Shown piece after piece: positions 18,661 through 25,509 of a stretch of 64,000 bases of DNA. The DNA comes from Verrucomicrobiia bacterium (GTDB lineage: Bacteria; Verrucomicrobiota; Verrucomicrobiia; Limisphaerales; JADLHS01), in NCBI GenBank assembly GCA_026125285.1, contig JAHCLO010000026.1, positions 1 to 64,000 of the forward strand, read 5' to 3'. Numbering within the stretch: position 1 is the first letter of the stretch; every line of letters begins with the position of its first letter. The position numbers and the translations under genes are program-made. The notes beneath the pieces were generated by a model that had not been told where the DNA came from, ran no database searches, and was given only the letters and a program-made list of their open reading frames with translations.

Positions 18661-20138
18661 ACCCGCCGTGTGAATTCACTTTGCTGGCCAACGGCACGAG
18701 CCTGCCGTGGGCAGAAGTTCCAGAATGGGCGGCCGCCGACTTCGTCGCCACAACCGCTGCGGAATTGGATCGCGGCGGGCGATTAGCGGCGTGGTTTGGC
18801 GTGTCCGAATGGGCCGGAACACGGCTGGTCGCGGTGATTGCGTTTGACGCGGACAACACCCTCGCCGTCGCACGAAGCGAACCAATCAACCAATGTTATC
18901 CCGCGCTCACTCTGCGGCATCCACAAGCGCACCTGTTCGAGCGCGAAGTCTGGGAACAGCATGGCCTGCGGCCGGAGGGCCATCCCTGGTTGAAGCCCGT
19001 GCGGCGACCGAATGGCGACCGTCCACTGATGGGCGAATTCTTTCAGGTTGAAGGCCGCGAAATTCATGAAGTGGCCGTGGGTCCGGTTCACGCGGGAATC
19101 ATCGAGCCAGGCCATTTCCGGTTTCAGTGCCATGGCGAAGACGTGCTGCATCTCGAGATTGCGCTGGGCTACCAGCATCGCGGCGTGGAGGAGGCAATGG
19201 CGGGCGGTCCGCACCGCGCGACGATGAGCCAGATGGAAACCGTCGCAGGGGATACCAGCATCGGCCACGCGACGGCTTATGCGATGGCGGTCGAAGCGCT
19301 GGCCGATACGGAAGCAACGCTGCGGGCGCAATGGCTGCGCGCCATCGCCCTCGAACTCGAGCGGTTGGCCAATCACACGGGCGACCTCGGCGCCCTGGCC
19401 AACGACGTGGCGTTTCTGCCCACGTCCGCCGCGTGCGGAAAAATTCGCGGTGACTTCCTGAATCTGACCGCGCTGATCTGTGGTAATCGCTTTGGGCGCG
19501 GGTTGGTTCGACCGGGAGGCTGCCGGCAGGAATTGGAGGCTGAACGTGGAGAACGATTGCGGGTCGGATTGCTCGGCGCGTTGGCCGAGGTCGAGAAAGC
19601 CGCAGCTTGGTTGTGGGACGCAAATTCAGTGCGCGCGCGTTTTGAAGCCACCGGCGTCGTCTCCGCCGAGCAGGCGGATGAAATGGGCTTGGTGGGAACG
19701 GCTGCCCGCGCGTCGGGTCTCGTGCGCGACGTGCGTTACGATCACCCGGCGGGCTGGCATCGTTTCGCGCAGATTCCGGTGGCCGTGTGGCCTGATGGTG
19801 ATGTCTTCGCGCGTGCGCGCGTGCGCTGGCTGGAGATTCAGCGCTCCGCCAAGTTCATCGAGGAGCAACTGGCGGCGCCTCCCGATGGCGAAACTCACGG
19901 TGAGGCCAGTTCACTTGCTGCGGACATGCTGGCAGTCGCCTTGGTGGAAGGCTGGCGGGGAGAAATTTGTCATGTTGCGCTGACGGACGCCGCCGGACGC
20001 TTCCGTCGTTACAAGATGGTTGACCCGTCGTTTCACAACTGGACCGGACTGGCGCTGGCGTTGCGCGGGCAGGCGATCTCGGATTTTCCGCTCTGCAACA
20101 AGAGTTTCAACCTCAGCTACTGCGGATTCGACCTCTGA
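18657..20138 (+). CDS. Hydrogenase-4-type large subunit lacking the [NiFe] ligands (Ehr-like)
   Basis: A 493-aa fusion of a 30-kDa NuoC-like domain (about 1-145, FEREVWEQHGLRPEGHPWL) and a 49-kDa/NiFe-large-subunit-like domain (about 150-493). In hydrogenases the proximal motif is a CxxC followed by xxxH; here the segment is METVAGDTSIGHATAYAM (193-210) with no cysteine. The distal motif that should be DPCxxC is replaced by FPLCNKSFNLSYCGFDL (477-493), where Cys480 and Cys489 are nine residues apart. It also ends there, with no C-terminal extension for maturation cleavage. The protein therefore cannot bind NiFe in the canonical way and resembles energy-converting-hydrogenase-related (Ehr) complexes. 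Confidence 0.88.
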   Translation: MNPPCEFTLLANGTSLPWAEVPEWAAADFVATTAAELDRGGRLAAWFGVSEWAGTRLVAVIAFDADNTLAVARSEPINQCYPALTLRHPQAHLFEREVWEQHGLRPEGHPWLKPVRRPNGDRPLMGEFFQVEGREIHEVAVGPVHAGIIEPGHFRFQCHGEDVLHLEIALGYQHRGVEEAMAGGPHRATMSQMETVAGDTSIGHATAYAMAVEALADTEATLRAQWLRAIALELERLANHTGDLGALANDVAFLPTSAACGKIRGDFLNLTALICGNRFGRGLVRPGGCRQELEAERGERLRVGLLGALAEVEKAAAWLWDANSVRARFEATGVVSAEQADEMGLVGTAARASGLVRDVRYDHPAGWHRFAQIPVAVWPDGDVFARARVRWLEIQRSAKFIEEQLAAPPDGETHGEASSLAADMLAVALVEGWRGEICHVALTDAAGRFRRYKMVDPSFHNWTGLALALRGQAISDFPLCNKSFNLSYCGFDL

Positions 20139-20140
20139 CC

Positions 20141-20926
20141 ATGTTCGCCCACCAAACCATCCTGCATCGCTTGCGGCACGGTTGCCAGACCATGGCGTAT
20201 CCCGACGCTCTTGCGCCGGCGTTGCCGGATCGTCACGGTGGCGCGTTGCGCGTGGACGGTTCGAAATGCCTCGCGGATTGCTCCGCCTGTGTTCCGGTAT
20301 GTCCGACTCAGGCCATTGCCCGGGCCAATGGCCAGCCAGTGGCGCTCGATCTGGGCCGGTGCATCTTTTGCGCCGCGTGTGTGGAGGTGTGCCCGCCGCA
20401 CGCCATCACGCAGACCGGCGATCACCGAATGGCGGCGCGACAGCGCGCTGACCTGATGCTGGGCAAATCGGGTGGGGAGGAAGTCCGTTTGGCGGCGGCG
20501 TTGGAAGAGAAGTTGCGCCGGCTGTTCGGTCGCTCGTTACGGCTGCGCCAGGTGAGCGCCGGCGGCTGCAATGCCTGCGAAGCAGATACCAACGTGTTGG
20601 GCACGATTGGTTGGGATTTGAGCCGCTTTGGGATTCAATTCGTCGCCTCGCCGCGCCATGCGGATGGGTTATTGATTACCGGCCCCGTCAGTCGCAATAT
20701 GGAGTTGGCGCTCAGGAAAACCTACGAGGCGGTGCCGCCGCCCAAGCTGGTCATCGCCGTGGGCGCCTGCGCCATTGCGGGCGGACCTTTTGTCGGGCAT
20801 GCTCAGGTCCGTGAGGGCGCAGCGTCAGTGGTGCCCGTGGATGTTTTCATTCCGGGATGTCCGCCGCATCCCTTGACGATTCTGGACGGATTGCTGCGCG
20901 TGCTGGGCCGACTGGAGCCGCCGTGA
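20141..20926 (+). CDS. Fused 2x[4Fe-4S] ferredoxin and 20-kDa (NuoB/HyfI-like) subunit
   Basis: A 261-aa protein joining two subunits that are usually separate. Residues 40-86 carry two ferredoxin clusters: Cys43, 47, 50, 54 (spacing x3-x2-x3, one residue longer than normal) and Cys74, 77, 80, 84 (canonical). Residues 135-261 are the small subunit with proximal-cluster ligands Cys143, Cys146 (GGCNACEAD), Cys210 (VGACAIAGG) and Cys240 (PGCPPHP), all present. So the electron wire of three [4Fe-4S] clusters looks intact although the large subunit has no NiFe site. It starts two bases after the large-subunit stop and ends the operon. Confidence 0.9.
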   Translation: MFAHQTILHRLRHGCQTMAYPDALAPALPDRHGGALRVDGSKCLADCSACVPVCPTQAIARANGQPVALDLGRCIFCAACVEVCPPHAITQTGDHRMAARQRADLMLGKSGGEEVRLAAALEEKLRRLFGRSLRLRQVSAGGCNACEADTNVLGTIGWDLSRFGIQFVASPRHADGLLITGPVSRNMELALRKTYEAVPPPKLVIAVGACAIAGGPFVGHAQVREGAASVVPVDVFIPGCPPHPLTILDGLLRVLGRLEPP

Positions 20927-20940
20927 GGATTTTTGGGATT

Positions 20941-21318
20941 ATGAATGAACTGATGCAGAACCTGCTGAAACTCCAAAGCCTGGAATTCAGCCCGACCCAG
21001 GACGACTCCACCGCGGCGTTGATCGCGGAGTTACGTGACAAAATCCCCCCCCAAATTGTCGGTCACTACGACCGGCTGCGGGTGCGGGGCAAGAAGGGAC
21101 TGGCGGCCGTGCAGAATCAAGTCTGCACCGGCTGTCACATGCGCCTGCCACTGGCCGTGATCATGACGCTGAAACACGACCAGGACATCCAGTTGTGCGA
21201 CAGTTGCGGGCGTTACCTGTATCTCGCGCCCGAAGCGCCGGCGGCCCCGATTACGGAAACGCCGGCCGCCAAACCCGCCCGGAAATCGGCCCGCCGGAAG
21301 AAGGTCGCCAAACCTTAA
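20941..21318 (+). CDS. C4 zinc-ribbon domain protein
   Basis: A 125-aa protein with an N-terminal helical part, a zinc ribbon formed by CTGC (about residue 61) and CDSC (about residue 86), and a low-complexity Ala/Pro/Lys tail (KPARKSARRKK). The ribbon resembles the C-terminal module of CT398-type zf-RING_7 proteins but without their long coiled coil. The start at 20941 follows the Hyf-like operon by 14 nt, so it may be read through from it. No function is established. Confidence 0.75.
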   Translation: MNELMQNLLKLQSLEFSPTQDDSTAALIAELRDKIPPQIVGHYDRLRVRGKKGLAAVQNQVCTGCHMRLPLAVIMTLKHDQDIQLCDSCGRYLYLAPEAPAAPITETPAAKPARKSARRKKVAKP

Positions 21319-21320
21319 GC

Positions 21321-24173
21321 TCAACCGTCCTTGCGCGTGCGGCGTTCCGCGCGTTCGCGGGCTTCGCGCAACGCTGTCAAGGCGGGATCTGGAATGGAAG
21401 GTGCCGACGACTTGCTCGCGGCGCTCGTGGTCGAATCTTTCTGCGCGGTGGCCAACTTCGCTTTCGCTGACTCGCGCCTGCCGATTGACGCCGTGTGCCT
21501 GCGCAAGGGCAGGCGAAGCAAACGTAGCCATGCGGCTGGTGATGGTTGTGTCGCCACGCCGGGCTGTTCATCAGCGGTCGCCGCAGTCGCCGCGAGCCGG
21601 GGTTGGAACAGCCGTGTGACCCAGCCGGTGCGACGCTCGAAGACTTCCAGGAGAAACAGGATCACCGCCAGCACCAACAACCAGGGCGTCAACTCCACGT
21701 AACGCGGTTTGGTCGGCAGGTCGGTCCAGATGTTGGTCAGTTCGATGCGCTCCTTGCCGCCGGTGGTGAGGCTCAGTTGCGCCAGCGTGGCCGCGCCGCG
21801 ATCCGCCTGCCCGGGCGCGAACTCGGGCGAGTAGGGCAGGCAGGTGGGGGCGAGCGCCACCGGATCGAAGCCGCCCATCTCGACCGTGTTCAGAATCGTC
21901 TCGCGGCCCGTGATGGGAATGGCCGCTTCCAGCAAATCGGCGTTCTTCCATTGCAGCGGAACAATCCGCTTCCCCGGGGCGGCGCCAGGCAGTCCGTGCA
22001 ATACCGTCACGCGCGGCAGCGTGGTGAAACGTTCGCCCTGCCGTTCTGGATCCAGATGCAGTTGCACGAAACACACGCCGTCGCGCACCTGTTGCGTGAT
22101 CAGCAAGTCATCCGGCAGCGGCTGGCGTTTGCCCGCAGTCCAGCGCGCGAGGGTGTTATAGAACTCACCCACCTGTGCCCAGCCCGCAAAATCCCCGCTG
22201 AATTTTCCATCCGCTTCGCCGCTGAAACACAGCACGCGCCCGTGGCCAGCGTTCCACGAGGCCACCACCGGCGCCGCGTATTCATCCGTGGTCACTGCCG
22301 CCAGATTCGCCTCGGGTCGGAGATAACACAGATTATAGCCGCCCAATTGCGGTGGCGCCGCGGTCAGTGGCGAGCCGAGCAATCTGAACCCAGCCGTGAA
22401 CTGAAACGGACTTGGCTCGTCCACAAATGTGCTGCGCGCCACCGTGAAGGTGTCCTGCGCAAACAGCCGGGGAATGTCGTCCGGGTTCTGCGTGAAGTAA
22501 CAAGTGCCGCCGCCCAATTGCGCGATGTCTTTCAACAGGTCCGCGTCCACGTCGGCCTCGGTGCCCAAGCCGACCACGCTGACACTGATTCCGGCGTCCC
22601 GACATTTCTCCAACAACTCGCGGTAACGGCCCGGCTCCTCGGCGTCGGCAGCATCGGCAAACAGAATGATGTGCTTCGTTTGCGCCTGGGCGTCCATCAA
22701 CATGCGCGCTGCCGCCACCAGGGCCTCGTAAACGAAAATCCCGCCACCCATCGAGTCAATGCCCAGTATCTTCCCACGCTGACCGAGGTTCTTGGCTACC
22801 GTATCAATCGGCACGATGACATGCGGGGAACTGTCCACGGCAATGACGCCAAACTCATCAGTGGGCGAGAGCAAGTCGAGCACCTGCGCCGTGCCGATGT
22901 TCGCGAGGTCCATTTTCACGCGCCCCCCGCCCACGGGTGCGGCCATGCTGCCGGAGCGATCCAATGTCACCACGATGGCCAGCGACAACTTGCGATGCTC
23001 ACGGCGCATTTCCATCGAGAGCGGCAGAATGCGGTCCAGCGGCGATTTGAAATAGCCGCCCGGCCCGTAGGCTTTCTGGCCGCCCGTCAGCATCAATCCA
23101 CTCCCCGTGCCCTCCACCCAGGCGGCGAGGACCTCCAGGCCGCTGCCGCCGATTTGATTCGCGGAAACATTCTCGATCAACACCGCCGCGTGTTGTGACA
23201 GTTCCTCCAGCGACCAATGGCTCTGCCCCGGCGTTCTGCCCAGCACTGACATGCCGCCACTGCGCAGTAATTTCACGAGCCCGGAATCTTCCCCCGCCCC
23301 TGACACCACCAGCGTGGTACGATCACCTTCTATGCCCACAAGGGCGCGGGCCTGGTTGTTCTCCGGCACTGGATCCTCGCCCGGTCCTTCAATCGTGAGC
23401 GTGTACTCATACACGCCGGCTTCCGTGGCGCGGTCGCGAAACATCAGGCGGGTGAGTCCGGCCAAGACCGGTTTCGTGCCCGAGGCAAGGATCGTGGGCC
23501 CACGCCGAAGTTGATACTGGACTTCCTGATCCACCGGCGATTGCACCCAGGCGCTCAATACAAACGCCTGGCCGGGTAACGCGGACTCGGGCGTGAGAAA
23601 GGACTGGATGGCGATCTCGTTCACCTGCGGACGTGCCAACAGCCGATGATCAATGGCGATGGTCCGTCCGGCGGCCCGTGCCGCTGCTGCCCTCGGGTCC
23701 TTGCCCGTCCATTTGCCGTCAGATAACACGAGAATCCGCCCACCGGCCTCGGGTGGAATCACAGTCAAAGCTGCCTCGATGGCTTCATTCAGGTGCGAGT
23801 GTTCCGGGCCGACCGCCGCGGTGAAGCCGCTGAACTCGCCCCGTTGCGGCGAACGTTCCACCACTGCCTGCCGGCCAAACGACACCACGCCCAGCAAATC
23901 GCGCGGGCCCATGGATTTCAGCAGCAGATCAATCGTCTCCTTCTGCGCGGCCGCAGCCTTGGGCGGCATGGATTCGCTGCGATCCACCACCACCACCACC
24001 GTGCCGGCGCGATCCGGCAGTTTGATGGCCAGTTGTGCCATCGCCAACACCACGAGCACGAACACCAGAGCCCGCAGCGCGCGTAGTCCGCGATTCGGCA
24101 AGGCCCACATCCACCACGCCACCGCCAGCGGAATCAACAGCAACAGCCAGACGGGTTGGAAGAAATTCAACAT
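21321..24173 (-). CDS. Large membrane protein with two VWA domains (BatA/glutamine-amidotransferase-fold type)
   Basis: A 950-aa protein with two N-terminal membrane helices (about 5-24 and 32-50), a first VWA domain whose MIDAS begins VVVVVDRSESM, a beta-rich middle, an amidotransferase-like segment (about 290-390, AYGPGGYFKSPLDRILPL), a second VWA domain with VVTLDRSGSMAAP near residue 405, then another beta region and a C-terminal membrane helix (about 835-855) with a basic tail. It fits the terminal gene of MoxR/DUF58/BatA operons. Here it is separated from that operon by the RHS island, on whose far side the BatA-like gene ends at 31321. It probably acts in envelope or chaperone-like metal-dependent assembly, by analogy. 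Confidence 0.85.
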   Translation of the reverse strand: MLNFFQPVWLLLLIPLAVAWWMWALPNRGLRALRALVFVLVVLAMAQLAIKLPDRAGTVVVVVDRSESMPPKAAAAQKETIDLLLKSMGPRDLLGVVSFGRQAVVERSPQRGEFSGFTAAVGPEHSHLNEAIEAALTVIPPEAGGRILVLSDGKWTGKDPRAAAARAAGRTIAIDHRLLARPQVNEIAIQSFLTPESALPGQAFVLSAWVQSPVDQEVQYQLRRGPTILASGTKPVLAGLTRLMFRDRATEAGVYEYTLTIEGPGEDPVPENNQARALVGIEGDRTTLVVSGAGEDSGLVKLLRSGGMSVLGRTPGQSHWSLEELSQHAAVLIENVSANQIGGSGLEVLAAWVEGTGSGLMLTGGQKAYGPGGYFKSPLDRILPLSMEMRREHRKLSLAIVVTLDRSGSMAAPVGGGRVKMDLANIGTAQVLDLLSPTDEFGVIAVDSSPHVIVPIDTVAKNLGQRGKILGIDSMGGGIFVYEALVAAARMLMDAQAQTKHIILFADAADAEEPGRYRELLEKCRDAGISVSVVGLGTEADVDADLLKDIAQLGGGTCYFTQNPDDIPRLFAQDTFTVARSTFVDEPSPFQFTAGFRLLGSPLTAAPPQLGGYNLCYLRPEANLAAVTTDEYAAPVVASWNAGHGRVLCFSGEADGKFSGDFAGWAQVGEFYNTLARWTAGKRQPLPDDLLITQQVRDGVCFVQLHLDPERQGERFTTLPRVTVLHGLPGAAPGKRIVPLQWKNADLLEAAIPITGRETILNTVEMGGFDPVALAPTCLPYSPEFAPGQADRGAATLAQLSLTTGGKERIELTNIWTDLPTKPRYVELTPWLLVLAVILFLLEVFERRTGWVTRLFQPRLAATAATADEQPGVATQPSPAAWLRLLRLPLRRHTASIGRRESAKAKLATAQKDSTTSAASKSSAPSIPDPALTALREARERAERRTRKDG

Positions 24174-25125
24174 GACTCAATGGGAAGTCGTCCCTCCGGC
24201 AGGCTGTCGCGAGAATGAAGCCCGCCGTTGCCACTCGCGCTCCGGTTCTTTGCCTGAACCTCAACGTGCTGCCGTGCGTCCCGCCGGCAGTTCTCACTGA
24301 CTACGAAGGAACTTGATCTGCCGGCCAGAGGCGCGGCAGCACGATATCCGTCGCTCCAATGCGCTCTCGTTTTCGAAATTGGAGGCTTCGCTTGAAGCCG
24401 CCCAGCGGAGCGGCCGAGGCCCGGAGCCAAGCGGAGGTGAACACGCCGCACTCCAGATGCTTCGCGAAGTATAACGATGCCGGGTGGGCGCGTCAGCGTT
24501 TGGAGCGCGGTGGCTTCAGCACCGCTTTCACTTGGGGATTCAGCATGAGAATTCGCGGGACTAAGTTTCGCGCTTTGGACCTTTGAGGTGTAGCCGCCGA
24601 CGTGAGGAGGCGGAAGGTAATGCGAAGCAGGTGAGTCCGCCCCCGTACGTCGTCGGCTGCCAACAGCAGGTTCAGGCGGATCTGCGACCTCCAACTTTGG
24701 ACGCGCAGCGAGGCCATGAACCGTGGCGGCGGCTCGGCAGAGCGCCGCATACTTGCTTGCAGTGGAATGGCGGCGGACTGCCGAGCCGCCGCTACGACGG
24801 AATGGTTCACGGGCATTGAGACGGCAAGCACCCTCCAAATTCGATGGCTGGCCGAGTCCTGGAGCGTGACCATCGGTTCCCGCCCAAAGCACTGAACCTC
24901 TTACAATACTGTGAGTGAGGATGCGGGGCGCCATTGGAGTATCGGAGGCACGGGCCTCGTCACCTTGGCGCCGCCAAAGTGTCAAAATCACCGCGCACGT
25001 AACGAAGTATCCGGCCACCACGGCAGTTGATACCAGCGCCGCGTTTTGCACAACGGAAAATCAACCGCCGTTGAGGTCCCGGTAATGGAGGTTGCTCTCC
25101 GGAATTCCGGCCGATCCGGCCGATT
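24174..25125. repeat. Gene-free block upstream of RHS piece 1, containing diverged repeat copy A
   Basis: About 950 bases with no credible gene. From about 24545 to 25085 it is homologous to 29018-29545: shared landmarks are GAGAATTC, CGCGCTTTG, the 25-bp palindrome arm at 24590, GATGGCTGGCCGA, and GTTGATACCA...GCACAACGGAAAATC. The two copies have diverged by substitutions and small indels. Minus-strand frames in both copies begin MQNA and stay similar, which follows from DNA homology and is not evidence for a protein. The block also holds a small hairpin near 24511-24531 (GCGGTGGCTTCAGCACCGC). Confidence 0.6.
24590..24660. repeat. Paired 25-bp palindromic repeat (hairpin)
   Basis: Two 25-bp arms in inverted orientation: 24590-24614 begins GTAGCCGCCGACGTGAGG, and 24636-24660 is its approximate reverse complement. 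The arms are separated by 21 bases. The same unit occurs as a pair at 29062-29132 and singly at 39745-39769 and 50025-50049. It resembles REP/BIME-type intergenic elements. Confidence 0.7.
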
Positions 25126-25422
25126 GTGAAGAACTCATTCTTGACATTAGCAACGCCAGAATGGATAAGAGGCGCGTTCCCTATGAACAGCTACGATCCG
25201 GTGGGCAACCTGACCAACGTCAATTATCCGTCCAGCCCGGACGTACGGTTCGCGTACGACCCGCTCAATCGCGTCACCAACATGGTGGACGCGGCGGGGA
25301 CGACCAAGTATGCTTACACCGCTGGCGGGCAGTTGTGGACCGAAGACCTGCCTGCGCCGAGGCTTCGGCAGGCAGGCGGCCCGTGGAGCAATGACACCGT
25401 GACCAACAGCTTTACCCCATGA
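25126..25422 (+). pseudogene. RHS-repeat protein, 5' piece cut off by an inserted element
   Basis: 98 codons of YD/RHS repeat (SYDPVGNLTNVNYPSSPDV, AYDPLNRVTNMVDAAG, YTAGGQLWTED). The piece starts inside the repeat region, so the long N-terminal part of a normal RHS protein (usually over 1000 aa) is missing. It ends at a TGA supplied by the terminal repeat of the 95-bp element at 25415. A 30-bp palindrome at 25348-25377 adds ten in-frame residues relative to the copy at 28650. The next RHS frame restarts at the ATG overlapping this stop. Confidence 0.75.
25348..25377. repeat. 30-bp palindrome inserted in RHS coding sequence
   Basis: A hairpin with outer arms CTGCCTGC and GCAGGCAG and inner arms GCCGA and TTCGGC, placed between GAAGAC and GGCCCGTGG. 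The uninterrupted join GAAGACGGCCCGTGG is seen at 28728-28742. A related 31-bp palindrome sits at exactly the same codon at 31250-31280. Confidence 0.75.
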
Positions 25423-25509
25423 GATATTCCCAACAGGACAACGCTCAAGCCAGCATCAGAGGCAATGCCTTGCCAGGTGTTGCTCCTTTCCATCCGTTAT
25501 CTCACGGGG
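25415..25509. mobile_element. 95-bp element with 12-bp terminal inverted repeats (copy 1)
   Basis: Begins CCCCATGAGATA and ends TATCTCACGGGG, so the ends are inverted repeats with one mismatch. The core carries AACGCTCAAGCCAGCATCAG. It interrupts the RHS reading frame; 95 bp shifts the frame, and its left end supplies a TGA and an overlapping ATG. Copy 3 at 28772-28866 is the same length and nearly identical and sits at the same RHS position. No transposase is encoded. No target duplication could be confirmed. Confidence 0.7.

Noticed and set aside
13592..20926. Functional group-4 [NiFe]-hydrogenase (formate hydrogenlyase type)
   Set aside because: Both ligand cysteine pairs are missing in the large subunit and no maturation genes are present in the window.
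21546..23198. 550-codon plus-strand frame opposite the double-VWA gene
   Set aside because: Arg/Gln/His-rich shadow of a gene with clear MIDAS motifs on the other strand.
24167..25051. Minus-strand frame starting MQNA in repeat block A, similar to one at 28813-29514
   Set aside because: The similarity follows from the DNA duplication; indels and composition give no sign of protein-level constraint.
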